Source: Mixophyes australis
Taxonomy: Eukaryota; Chordata; Amphibia; Anura; Limnodynastidae
Reading direction: 5' to 3'
Length of the DNA: 64,000 nt
Assembly: GCA_036250195.1 (NCBI GenBank)
Contig: JAVHZZ010000005.1
Coordinates: forward strand, 76,435,705 to 76,499,704
Part shown: positions 21,656-32,855 of the stretch, in pieces
Numbering within the stretch: position 1 is the first letter of the stretch
Layout of the letters: each line of letters begins with the position of its first letter
Program-made: the position numbers and the translations under genes
Notes under the pieces: generated by a model
What the model saw: only the letters and a program-made list of their open reading frames with translations
Told to the model about the DNA's origin: nothing
Databases searched by the model: none

Positions 21656-23970
21656 CACCTGTATCCCCCTGATGGCGACCATGGTCTACACCATGGAAAC
21701 TAGCTATGCCATTTTAAGTTGGAAAACATTATTTTTGGTTTGGGAGGTAAAATAATTTACATTGCACACTGTAGTAACATACTAAACGTGCCTATTCTCC
21801 ATCTGTCGCTTCCTTGGTGTACTGCATCCAGTTGCCTACCTATGGTATCATTCACAGGTGCCATGTTTGGGGCATACCGCCTATAGTAGTCCAAGTCTGA
21901 CAAGCAGTCACTACCATATATAATTTCAGTTTATTTAGCGCATATAAGCATCCACACTGTGACTTTTGTTTTGCTTTCCTTTGCTTTGTATTTGAACCTT
22001 GTCTGGACTCTGCCAACCTGTTGACCTACTTTTTCAGCCTGTATAGTGTTGGTGCTGGTTTTGATCTTGGACTGCCTGAATTAAACCTGTGGCTATATGC
22101 CTGGGGCAAACAAGTACCTGAGAGTCTGCTTGATCTTTGGGGGTGGTGTAAGTGAAAACCATGAAAGTGGGGCATCAACTGATCATGAACGGGCTCTTAT
22201 GGATCAGACAAGACAGTATTAAGGCTAAACATTAAGAGGAAATATTTTGATGCAAATTTTTAATACATGAAAAGTGATAATGCAGCCTGGAACACAAACA
22301 GGAGGACAGTGCAACATTCCCAAAATAACATGCAAAGACAAATGTACATTAGTACTACATATTGATGAATTTTTAATGCCTAAATTTCTTTTACTTGCAA
22401 ATTGTAAAAAACTAAACTTCGGACATGTGTACATGGCTCTTTTCATTTCCATCTCTCCTCCACTCTGGGTTTTCACAGAACACATATGTATTCTCCCATG
22501 TAGATTATTTCTCTCTATGCAGTAATATCATTATTCACATATTTTTCAATCAATTACATGTAAACGTTATGCACACATAATCAACTGGCCACCCAGTATT
22601 TGTTGGAAATTTACCAAAACATTTTTAATTAAAATAATAACAATAAAAAAAAATCACAGAATTTCAAACTGCAGCGGATTGTGTAGAAACTTTTCTTAGC
22701 CAAGCCAAAGTCAGTAGGGGCCTGCAAGACTACACTCTACCTCAGCGCGACAGATAGCTGAGTGAGACACAGCCTAATAGCCTGACTGGCATATATTATA
22801 ACTCAAACTTGGTTTACATACCATTTTCTGACCCATAATCCTGCTTACTGCTAAATTAAACATTACCTCTACTGTTCCTCATCTTACTGGGTGCGTCAGT
22901 ATTTGCTGTTTAGTTCATTAAATGAAGGGTGCCTACCTAAATATCACTTTTCGAGTCTACAGATCCTCTGAACACTAGAGATAATATTATGTGGCCGCAG
23001 CCTGTAGGCCTAATAATATACTTTGCAGTTTCCCTTCAATAATACACCAGCTCCAGATATTAACAAACTCTAACTTTTTGCAGTGATCTGACACACTGCG
23101 ACCTTTTGTACACGCTGATTACGCACTGCAACTTTGGAATATTAGAGTTTGGACATTCTGTTTATCAGCTTCTCCCTATATTAATTACGCAGTCACCTCA
23201 AAGGGAAAACTAGAGTTCAAATTACATTAATTTATCAAATATCAATATGCCTGTTGATAATCTGGTGAGTTCATTTTGAATCTCTTGTATTTATGTTTGT
23301 TTGTTGCATATACATATGGTACCTGTGTGTTGATATGAAATATAACTTAATCAATGTACATTAAACATTTTGTTTAATATTACACTGTATTTAATATTTC
23401 ACTTATTCTGGTCAGCCATTAACCATGCCATCTATAAAATTACCCAGTGAACAAAATGTCAAATTTGACACTGGTCTCTGTAACACTAATTTATCTATAG
23501 GTGTCTGTAACATTTGTGTTATCTCCTCTGGTTACCTGAAATATACATTGCTGAATACAGGACATCTACTACATATCTATTTGAACATCTACCCCGAGTA
23601 ATTTTTGTGGACCAATCTCTCTCTATTATTACAACTAATGATGCATACAGCTAATGCTAATTTATTTCTGTAAAACAATTTTGACAGAAAATACTTGGCA
23701 TATCTCATCAATTTTTTTTATTAATCCTCCTGATCCCCCCCCCCCCTTCTGAATAGACAGACGTGTCAGCTTTATCTACAGTTTCAGCACCAGCTACATT
23801 GAGCAGGGTGTATGCCTGTACCTCTTTTTGATTTGTCTGAGAGTCCAACACAGCAGTATACATGCCCTTCTTTCTTGAATTTGAGCCATGCGTCCACGAT
23901 GGAGTCATCAAAAACAAATGGATCTATGCTTCGGAGACCTTGTGCCATCACAGCCAACCTTCTGACACTA
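21656..23970. other. Non-coding stretch, nothing recognised
   Basis: AT-rich; no exon, RNA gene or repeat boundary that I can support. Short frames at 22225-22525 overlap on opposite strands and lack motifs. Confidence 0.5.
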
Positions 23971-24666
23971 TGTAGAACTGTCTGAGTTCAAATCAAAAGC
24001 AAAGGCTGGAGAACTGTGAGAACATGTATATACTGTGTGGTATACATTGAGAACTGAAGATGGCTGCCAGCTATTTCCTGTCAGCCAGCAATTCCTGAAT
24101 GGCAAGTGGATGGCATAGTGATGTCACTGCTATCCACTTGCCATTCAGGAAACATACATAGCATACATCTACAACACCTATCAATGTGGACAATGGGTCT
24201 TCTGAAGAAGCATCTATTGCAATGCAGGATAGTCCTATACCCCTGCCCAATAGTGAGTCCTGTTCAACACAGGACACATCACTACCCCCTTTCTTCATCA
24301 CGAGGTCTGGTAGAATCCCCAGGCCTAATACTAAATTCCAGGACTTTGTTATGTAACTCTCAGTATTACCAGTTCATGTGTATTTTCACTTGCACACTAT
24401 TCACAAACCCAACACCTGTCACACTGTCTTGCACCCACACACCTATTGATTGTTACTTTGTTCTAAAAAAATAAAAGGTGGATGTAGATGTATGCTATAT
24501 GTGTTTAATGGAAGCGATATCACTGACATCCACTTGCCAACCAGGAAGTGCTGGCTGACAGGACATACCTGGCAGCCATTTTCAGTTCTCAGTATATACC
24601 ACATAGTAAAGAAATGTTTTCACAGCTCTACAGCCTCTTCTTGATTTGAACTCAGACAGTTCTACA
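23971..24666. mobile_element. Foldback element, ~150 bp arms
   Basis: The left arm begins TGTAGAACTGTCTGAGTTCA (23971), and the right arm ends in its reverse complement at 24666. Arms pair imperfectly over ~150 bp, including GAACTGAAGATGGCTGCCAG against CTGGCAGCCATTTTCAGTTC. A second, tighter palindrome sits at the inner end of the left arm (CCTGAATGGCAAGTGGAT against ATCCACTTGCCATTCAGG, about 24092-24149). No target duplication was recognised. Confidence 0.78.
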
Positions 24667-25057
24667 GAACAAATGAAAAATGTGGACATTGAACATGTTA
24701 TTGTTTAAGTGAGATTGGTGACTCAATTTCTAGCTGTTACACTTTCCAGATTATGAACAAATCTCTGGAAAAATCTCAAATAAAAGGGTAAAAACAAAGC
24801 CTTGCCAAACCACACTCATACAGAAACTTCACACTCTCCTCTTAGATACCTGATGATTCACAATAATCTCCTTCATAGGAAAGTGCCATTTTGTTGTCAG
24901 TGGATGAAACCTCATTATCAAAAATGGGTGGTATCCAGTTATCCATTAACAATGTCATTTAGAATCCAATAATAAACATATACATGGATTAGAATTAAGG
25001 ATCAGGAACAGTAAACACAATATATTAGGACTTAAAAATACCATTGAGCTACAAAAC

Positions 25058-26058
25058 TGTGAGGACACCAGGGTTGGAACCTTAGTTCTCTAGGTATCCA
25101 GCCCTCTAGGTTCACAGATCACACAGGTAAGGAGGAAAGAAAGAGATAATAATCAAATGTGTACACACAAAGTGAATGTAACAGTGCTCTACAAGCAGAA
25201 ATGTATTCCCCTACCAAATATAACAAAGTGTCAGTAATTTCACCAGTGTCAGCAAAAACTCCAACAAAGTCCCCAGCAGGTTACCTCAGAGCTCAGAGTC
25301 TCAACCATCACAAACTCCCGGCAACAATGTCCCCAGCTGAATACTCATGGTGGGCCAGGGGTCCAGGATTTCTGATTCGGAGGGTGAGTCTGTGTACTTG
25401 CTGACCCCAGCCGCTTGGCCAACTTTCCACCAGCTTGGTGGCACTCTGGGTATCAGTCTCCCGATGGATGTAGGTTCACCAATTTCCCAGAATCTACGAG
25501 TACCTCCCAATGGACTGATGACAAATCAGTCCCAAAGATACAGCACCCAGTCTGACTGAGCAGGTTCATGGTTCAAACAATCTCCTCTGGCACTGATAGA
25601 GTACAACTGCTCAAGATCATTCCAAGTCCTTCTCCAAGGAAATCCTCCAGCAACAACCACAATGTCCCTCCAGGGTTCCTTTGTCATTGGTGGTGGCTGG
25701 ACTCTGGGTGATAACAGGGGTGGAGGTAGAATATGACCTCAGCAGTAGCCTACCTGCTGTTTCCCTGCCATCAAGTCTGGTTTTGGAGCATGCTGAGACA
25801 ATGGTCAGTCAATAATCAAATCCCACCTCCTGATTTAAGATAGAGTCCAGACCCTCCAACTCTTAAACGTTTCCACTACTTTGTGATTGATCAGGGTCTC
25901 CAGCTGTTCCATACTCCCTGTGGGCAGCCTTCCCTTCCCTGTTTGGTCACAAAACTATGCTGGATCCGACCACCGGGTGGCATTTAATAAACTGGGTTAG
26001 CCATTGTAGCCCAATTGGCCCACTGACTGACAGACAGGGTTGGCCCGGTCTCGTCACA
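25058..26058. mobile_element. Candidate solo LTR, ~1.0 kb, inside the L1-like element
   Basis: Starts TGTGAGGACACCAGGG, ends GGTCTCGTCACA. Flanks are AAAAC (25053-25057) and GAAAC (26059-26063), a 4/5 match. Removing it would rejoin L1 ORF1-like sequence. Termini resemble the better supported solo LTR at 13904. Confidence 0.65.
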
Positions 26059-26856
26059 GAAACCATTCAAACTCTATGGACAAACTAGATAACTTTGAGA
26101 ACCACCATTGGTGGAACAATCGTAGATTCATTGGTATTCCTGGAAACATTAAACATTGTTTTAGCTAATTTTCTTAGTGTAGACATCATTCAAACCTTGC
26201 AAGTCCCAATGATATCTGGCACTGTGCACATTGAACAGGAGTATGGGTTAGGTCCTGATAGAGATACCAACAATGATAACCCCTCCCCCTATATACCCAG
26301 TAATCATGTTTGGATTACCAGGAGAAAGAGAACATTCTTGTTGCTTATTGTAAATCAAAGTTATTGTTAGTGAGCGACATCAACATTTTATTTTTCAGGA
26401 TTTCTCTACTACAGCAGCCCATAGAGAAAAGGATCTTCATCCCTTATGCTGTAAGCCCTATGGACAAAACATCAAACTCACACTTCTATGCACAGCAAAT
26501 TTGTGAGTAATAATTGATGGCAAGCCAGTAATACACAAGCAGCCTGATTTCATTTTAAAATACCTCAATCAAAACATTATACACATGAGTCACCACAGCT
26601 GGTAAGCTTTCTCACCTATGATTCCAATGTATGTTTGTATTATTATTATTATCTCTAGTTAATGACTCTTGACATCACTGTTATAAATAAAGGATGGCAG
26701 AAATATCTCACTCACATCACATAATTAAGATGGTCACAGCCAATCATTTGAGAGTTCTTTCCTGGAATGCAGAAGGTCTTAACACAACTTAACACAAAGA
26801 GATTTTGTGGTAACATATCTTAAAACATTTAACCCTGATATTATATTTATTCAGAG

Positions 26857-27035
26857 GTGGTAAAGACTAATGCAGTAGAGCAATTCAAACTTGCTTGGGA
26901 TAGACATAATGATATCCTTACAAGGAATAAAGGATCAACTAGGATTTGAGGTTACTATAGGTTAAAAAATGGCCAGACTAAATGGACCAAGTGATTCTTA
27001 TCTGCTGTCAAATTCTACCTTTCTATGTTTCTATT
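26857..27035 (+). repeat. Interspersed repeat with TTTCTATG tail (LINE 3' end-like)
   Basis: Contains GGGATAGACATAATGATATC and GGCCAGACTAAATGGACCAA and ends in TTTCTATGTTTCTATT. It resembles 3' ends of frog LINE-type repeats with a short tandem tail. It interrupts the L1-like endonuclease region. The family assignment is from memory of the pattern and is uncertain. Confidence 0.55.
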
Positions 27036-27655
27036 CACATTAGCAAATTCTGTATCCAAGACTGCATTTTGGTCCCCTAATCTAAAAAGAAGAGAAGATA
27101 AGCCATATTAATGAGCAAACATTTACAATATAGTGTCCCAAATACCATACTTGACCCTGAAAGACAATATATCCTTCTACACATAGCAATCCAAGGTGGG
27201 AAATTTACTGTTCTAAACATATACACACCCTATTTGGTTAGGGAGATATCCCAAATAATTATGCAGAATACCTGATCATTAATTAGGTTTATGCACTCAG
27301 CTTGGATAAATACAACCCTATTTACTATGGATAACAAACCAACATGGAGGTATCCACTTGCTCAAAAACCCTTTACAATACTATTGCTCCTTTACAATTT
27401 TCCGTCTCAATAGTACTGAGATGGAATAGCCTAACTAAAAAAAAGAGTATATGTTTCACACTAAAATCTATAACACTTTCACTAAACTAGACTACCTTTA
27501 ACTGTACATCATCTCTTCTCATCTAATATTGTGATATCCTAATTGCCAAAAACATGGGGTCTAGCAGAACCTGCTTTTCTCTTTCCCTTCCATATATGAA
27601 GACTTCCAAATGTACTTCAAAATAGGGGAAGGATATAATGATAACAACATAGATT

Positions 27656-28036
27656 CAGGGCTAGATTAAATGAATGGAGGCCCCTGGGCTAAAGGGGCCT
27701 CCATTCCCCCGTGGGGCCCCCCTGTGAGCCAAACCCCCCCCTCCCCTCCCCGTGATCCGCCCTCCAGCCCCCCGTGAGACCCCCCATGATCTGCCCGACA
27801 CCCCCCTCAAGCGCTTACCTTTTTCTCCTGGGACTGTAGTCATTCCACGGTGTGCTGTATGCTCCTTACTGAGAAGATCTCGTGAAAGTAAGACTCATGA
27901 GATCTCCTCAGTAGGGAGACAACCAGCGCCGCAGAAGGACTACAGTGACAGTGCTGCTGAGCACTGTCAAGGGCCCCCTGGATGCCCGAGGCCCCTGGGC
28001 TGTAGCCCAGTTAGACCTCGGGTTAATCCGGCCCTG
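27656..28036. mobile_element. hAT MITE, 381 bp, inside the L1-like element
   Basis: Ends CAGGGCTAGATTAA... and ...TTAATCCGGCCCTG are inverted repeats. Flanks CATAGATT (27648-27655) and CATAGACC (28037-28044) match 6 of 8. Inside are C-rich imperfect repeats, a CTTACCTT motif and inverted pieces around CTGAGAAGATCTCGTG / CATGAGATCTCCTCAG. It shares this layout with the larger hAT element at 6011. Confidence 0.8.
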
Positions 28037-28765
28037 CATAGACCAATAGATCACCTCCGTTGTTTTGAGAGGTGTCAAAAACTGTAATGCAATACCATAT
28101 CACTGCATATTTATCCAAAAAATATAACTATAATGTGAAATGTCATACTTTAAACAAAAGGTTGAAATAATCCCACTGATGATGCTCTAGCAAATTACAC
28201 AAAAAACAAACAGATTTTTGAGACTTTTTTAAACAACGGAATTCAAAAACAAAAATTCTACAGATGGAGCAATAAAGCTGGCAAATACTGGCATCTTTGG
28301 CCAAACAATTGCTGTACCCTTCAATCGGAAGTCCCCACTCAATGCCTACTATACAACCTGTACTTGGCCAAACAAGAAAAATGAATGAGGAAGAGGTTAG
28401 AATGGCTTTTACTGCACTACACTGAAATAGATCTTGGGACCCCGATAGACTTGATTGTAATTATGAGAAAGTTTTGAAGGATGACCTGATACCTACTTTA
28501 ACAAATCTCTTTCAAACAATCTATAAAAAAATGTATATAATACCCCAGCTTCAATGAAGCATTCAAAATTTTTATCCCCAAACCAAACACAAACATAGAA
28601 TAAGTATTTTTTTTATAGACAAGTCACACTGCTTAATCAGAACTTTAAATCATTAGCTAAAACAATGGCACCAGATTACAACATATGATGCCAAAAACTT
28701 TAAACACCTCTGCTCTTCAATTATTAAGTTTTACCTATAGACGACAGAAGTCCAGAAGCCAGTAG

Positions 28766-28931
28766 CAGGGCAGATTACCACATTATTGCGGGCGGTGAGA
28801 TCTGCCCTAGGCGATCGTACCACCCACATTCATTTAGCAATTAGTATTGGGTCCCCGATCTCAGTGCCGCCCCCAAGAGGCCGGTGCCCTAGGCAGCTGC
28901 CTAAGGCTGCCTAATGGTGGCGCTGGCCCTG
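28766..28931. repeat. Short hAT-like repeat inside the L1-like element
   Basis: Begins CAGGGCAGATTACCAC and ends GGTGGCGCTGGCCCTG, a loose inverted pair. The GCCCTAGGCAGCTGCCTAAG block resembles the right ends near 48486 and 60001. No target duplication found. Confidence 0.5.
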
Positions 28932-31218
28932 TTCACAGTCTTAATAAACTGAATAATCAAAAAATACTTAACAAATCCGTTGAAGAATTTAAGATGTTAG
29001 AGCCTATTTAATTAAACTTATTTCCTTCCTAAAATTCCCAATTATACAAACCATTACAGATGAAATAAACTATCACTATAGCCTTCAGAAATTTTATTTA
29101 AAATAGTAACAAACCAAAAATTTGCTACTTTATTCTCAAAAAAAATATTAATTGGAAGATGGCATAAACTTTCCAGACATAAACTGGTAAAATCAAGCAG
29201 CCATTTGTCGCTGTATACAAGTTTGGATTCCAAACAGGAGTCATATGCAAATTCCTCAAAGGAGCAGCAATTTATACTAAATATGAATCTGATATATTTT
29301 CTTTACCCTCATATGTTAATTCATACCCTTCTTATCTTACCTCCCTCTAAGCCCAAAATGAAGACAATTACTCTCTCATTAAACTTGGATTGGAACAACC
29401 AATTAAATATTATGCTACAAAATGTGCAGGTCATTTCTAAGTCAACTTCTTTTTATTTTAACTGCTCTCTTTACACATGAGGAAACAACAGGTACATCTA
29501 AATGGTGGAAATTATTTCCTCGCCTCCAATCTCTATAATCTTACCAATCCTCTCATTGTTTGTTGTGAGACCTCACTGTGCAGCCAGCGTGTATAGAGAG
29601 ATAATATATAGAATCTGCTAGAGAGTTTATGCATCAGATTAACATCTACCTCTAATTGTCCAAATTGTTCTATTGTTGATGCTTCACTATTTCATTGTGT
29701 TGGGATTGTCACGCAATTAAAGTGTTTCAGATCCAGGTCAAATTTTATATTACAAATTAATTTTTAAGTGTTCCTTCGCACTGGATTGAGCTAACTTGGG
29801 AAAACCCATCACGGAGGCCAAATTCACAAAAGGCAGCAGAAAGTTCCTTCTTATTATCCCAGCTGTAGCCAGAAAATGCAATTTACAACAATGGACATAT
29901 CATAGTCCGTCTGTCTTGTTGTTATTTAAATAAAATCTATAAGTCTCTTAAGACATCCTTACATTAGGAACTATGAGTTTTTGACGTTAGTGCCAGAGCC
30001 GTAACAACAGCAGTGTGGGCGGTGCGACCGCCCCGGGCGCAAGCCCAAGGGGGCGCAGCCGCCCGATACCTGCCTCTGTGCCCACAATTCATTCAGGGCA
30101 TCAAAAGCAGTGCAGTTACACCGAAAGCCGGAAGTTCGGCATTTGGAACGCATTTGCGTTCCAAATGCCGAGGTGACCTGGAAGAAAGTTGGTTTCATCC
30201 CCGCTGACGAGCGGGTCATATCTGGAGCCATGCGCTATCACGCTTACTACAGGAGCGTTTAGGAGATCCTCATAAGCAGGTCTGTGTTTTGAATTTTTCA
30301 CGTGCTGTCTATTGTGATTCCCTCCGGAGGGTGAAGACAACATTGGATAAGAAGCACGTTGTTTAGTTTGAACAAATTTAGTTTTAATTTCTGATCTATA
30401 CTGGATTTGACCCAGAAGTGGTATAATTTGGAGTTACAGTCCTTTCAAACAAGACGTTTTTTGATTATATATTTTTATTTTTTACACTTTATTTTTTACT
30501 TTTTATTTATTTTTATTTTATTTTTCTACCTGTTTTTGATCTGTGACTATGAGTTTTCTATCCACTTGTATGAGGCTAGAGCAATTATTACAATCCATCT
30601 GTTACCTCAGTACTGAAGGTTTGTCTGTATACCGGGTCCACTGGACCTAAATGCTGGCTGGTTATATATTTTTTATACACTCTGTTTTTTATATATTCTA
30701 TTTGTGTATAGATTCCTCCAATTGTACTGTCCGTTAATAAAACACTGTTCCTTTTGGATTGCCTATGTTTCCAATATTCTCTGTTGGTTCTTGACAGATT
30801 CTCCAGTTATATTGATATAAACACCAGTGATAGAGGCTTTTAGCAGCGCAACCTGTTTTGTTTGTTAGGATCTTTCCGAAGGCCTTGCAGGACAGATCAA
30901 TAACCTTTATAATCAAGTTAGCAATGGTCTGTGAGAGGCAGCTTGACCCTTCCTGTCTGCTGAAAGGATGACAAATTCTGTTTTTCTCCACTGTTCTGTA
31001 ACATCCAGAGCCATAACTAGGCAGGTGCGGGCAGTGCTGTCACCCAGGGCGCAAGCCCAAGGGGGCGCAGTTGCCCGATATCTGCCTCTGTGCCCAGACG
31101 AACCACAGCTATAATCTCGGCAGCTTTCCCCACAAGCAACAATTCATTCCGGGCATCAGAAGCAGTGGAACGCATGTGCATTCTGGGGTAAATGCATGGA
31201 CTGGGGTAAATGCATGGT

Positions 31219-31850
31219 TGTCAGACGCCGTCCCTGCGCCTCCTCCTCGAGCAGGGACGGACGTCTGTCTCTAGAGCGCCCCGTTGCCAAGCAACGGGGA
31301 CACCTCTTCCGGCGACGTGGTGCGCAGGCGCGCCCGTCGCCATAGCAACGGGACGCGTCTTTCTAGTTCCTGTCGGCGGTCAGAACAGCTGACCGCCGAT
31401 CCCCTGCCCACCAATGAGGAAGCTTCACTTCCTATTTAAAGTCTGCTCTGACACCATTAGGGTGCCAGAGCAACTGGTTTACCTAGTCTCCAGCGTTCCT
31501 GTATAGTTACATCTCGCTTCCTGTGTTTTGACCCGGCTTCCTGACCTCGCTTTCGGATTCTCCATTTGTTCCATCCTGATATTCTGGTTTGACCTCGGCC
31601 TGCTGACCATTCTCTGTCTCCTGATTCGGTACCTCATCTGCCCGGTTGGTTCCTGACTCTGCCTGTTTGACTACGTGTTTCTCTATATCTCGCAAGTAGC
31701 TACCTGGGAGGGCCGCGACCTGCACATCGTTGCCGCTAAGTCCAAACTTCCTTGCGGGGGTCCCTGGTGAACACCAGCGGCGTGTTAGACTCCGCGCCTC
31801 CTGGTGTAGTAGTGCCAATACTTGCAGGTACTAAGGTCACGTCTGTGACA
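31219..31850 (+). repeat. Element B LTR 1 (5' LTR)
   Basis: TGTCAGACGCCG...GTCTGTGACA, 632 bp. Diagnostic bases: A at 31302, C at 31310, A at 31726. The 103-codon minus-strand frame in each LTR is a shadow. Confidence 0.96.
31433..31473 (+). promoter_or_regulatory. Core promoter and self-primer, element B LTR 1
   Basis: TATTTAAA at 31433-31440, 23 nt, then GCCAGAGCAA at 31464-31473. The latter is the predicted RNA 5' end and the exact complement of the primer-binding site at 31853. The same motif recurs at +4876 and +9752. Confidence 0.82.
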
Positions 31851-31852
31851 GT

Positions 31853-31862
31853 TTGCTCTGGC
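31853..31862 (+). other. Primer-binding site, element B copy 1
   Basis: TTGCTCTGGC, 2 nt inside LTR 1 and immediately before the gag ATG (31864). Complement of the predicted RNA 5' end. Confidence 0.84.
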
Positions 31863-31863
31863 C

Positions 31864-32811
31864 ATGTCAACCGACTCAGCTAATGAACCCTCTGCACGTG
31901 ACCTTCTACTCCACTTGGCTCATAGGGTGGAGAAGCAAGAAGCAGAGCAGGCACAGTTACTTCACTGTATCCAAGGAGTCGCAACTCGTCTTGAGACCCT
32001 CCAGGTCTCCATGGCTTCTGCTCAAAATGTTCCTGTGACTACCGCGGTAGTCGCCGCCACCTCCTCCTCTCCTGCAGTGGTTTCCTCTACAGCCCTGAGA
32101 CTCTCTCCACCGGACAAGTTTGATGGCGAGCCTAAAAGATGCAGAGGATTCCTTAATCAGTGTCTGATCCACTTCGAGTGTAGTCCTGCATCTTTTCCCT
32201 CTGAACGCATTAAGGTGGCATTTATTATGTCCTTATTATCCGGACAGGCCCTTGCTTGGGCCTCCCCCCTGTGGGAGCGAGATGACCCTATGCTGTCCAA
32301 CGTCACCACCTTCATTGAAACCTTCCGCAAGGTTTTTGATGAGCCCGGATGCATCTCCTCGGCTGCCTCCAGTCTCCTTAACCTCCGCCAGGGATCCCTG
32401 ACCGTCGGGCAGTATGCTATACAATTCCGCACGCTGTCCTCTGAGCTCAGTTGGAATAACGAAGCTTTGGTAGCAACCTTTTGGCAAGGACTCTCAGACC
32501 GAGTTAAGGATGAGTTAACTTCCCGTGAGCTTCCCGCTGATTTGGATTCCCTGATTTCTTTATGCAATCGCATTGATCTACGTTTCCGTGAGCGGACTCA
32601 GGAACGTGCCACTTCCAGACGGTCCTCTACTCGCCTTGCTCCCATGTTTCAAAACCCGGTCCTTCCTGAAGAACCGATGCAAATCGGCCGTTCCCGGCTG
32701 TCCGCCGAGGAACGTCAACGTCGCTTCAAGCAAAACCTATGTCTGTATTGTGGAGATCCTGGTCATACCATCTCATCTTGTACCAAGAGACCGGGAAACG
32801 CCCCCTCCTAA
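31864..32811 (+). CDS. Gag, element B copy 1
   Basis: 315 codons from the ATG that directly follows the primer-binding site. Residues ~78-240 align with the capsid region of element A ([41 protein letters not shown]). A CCHC zinc knuckle, [14 protein letters not shown] (32740-32781), is near the C-terminus and would bind the genomic RNA. The N-terminal ~70 residues look helical and Ala/Gln/Glu-rich. The stop at 32809-32811 lies 9 nt after a GGGAAAC heptamer, so a fraction of ribosomes are expected to pass into pol. The frame is intact. Confidence 0.92.
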   Translation: MSTDSANEPSARDLLLHLAHRVEKQEAEQAQLLHCIQGVATRLETLQVSMASAQNVPVTTAVVAATSSSPAVVSSTALRLSPPDKFDGEPKRCRGFLNQCLIHFECSPASFPSERIKVAFIMSLLSGQALAWASPLWERDDPMLSNVTTFIETFRKVFDEPGCISSAASSLLNLRQGSLTVGQYAIQFRTLSSELSWNNEALVATFWQGLSDRVKDELTSRELPADLDSLISLCNRIDLRFRERTQERATSRRSSTRLAPMFQNPVLPEEPMQIGRSRLSAEERQRRFKQNLCLYCGDPGHTISSCTKRPGNAPS

Positions 32812-32855
32812 TCGGTGGAAGGGAGGCCGATTTAGGAGTTGGAGTTATTACTCCC
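32793..32855 (+). promoter_or_regulatory. Programmed -1 frameshift signal, element B copy 1
   Basis: The heptamer G GGA AAC (32793-32799) is in the correct gag phase. After a 5 nt spacer, CTCCTAATCGG (32805-32815) pairs with CCGATTTAGGAG (32827-32838), 11 bp with one bulge. Loop GGGAG (32821-32825) could pair with CTCCC (32851-32855) to form a pseudoknot. Slipping -1 gives GGG AAA CGC and enters the pol frame. The mammalian sushi-derived gene PEG10 uses the same heptamer. Confidence 0.87.

Larger units (their letters stand above)
24700..29940 (+). pseudogene. Decayed L1-like retrotransposon (ORF1 + ORF2)
   Basis: ORF1-like remains: MDKLDNFE, then NNRRFIGIPGN (26075-26150), HIEQEYGLGPDR (~26229) and YQEKENILVA (26312); these match the L1 ORF1 C-terminal order. 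ORF2-like remains start near 26730 with VLSWNAEGL and KTFNPDIIFIQ (endonuclease N-terminus), then IQGGKFTVLNIYTP (~27190), a block starting EEEVRMAFTALH (~28390), FNEAFKIFIPKPN (~28550), a palm-domain start (~28630) and C-terminal pieces to ~29940. Every domain is cut by stops and frameshifts. Four later insertions interrupt it (25058-26058, 26857-27035, 27656-28036, 28766-28931). The 5' limit is unclear. Old and inactive. Clade (L1 proper or Tx1-like) not decided. Confidence 0.82.

Noticed and set aside
31507..31818. 103-codon minus-strand frame repeated in each element B LTR
   Set aside because: It lies antisense within the LTRs, repeats only because the LTR does, and has no protein-family motif. 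Treated as a shadow.
32793..32811. Gag stop in element B as an inactivating mutation
   Set aside because: The GGGAAAC heptamer, correct phase, spacer and stem show this is a programmed -1 frameshift site. The real lesions are further downstream.
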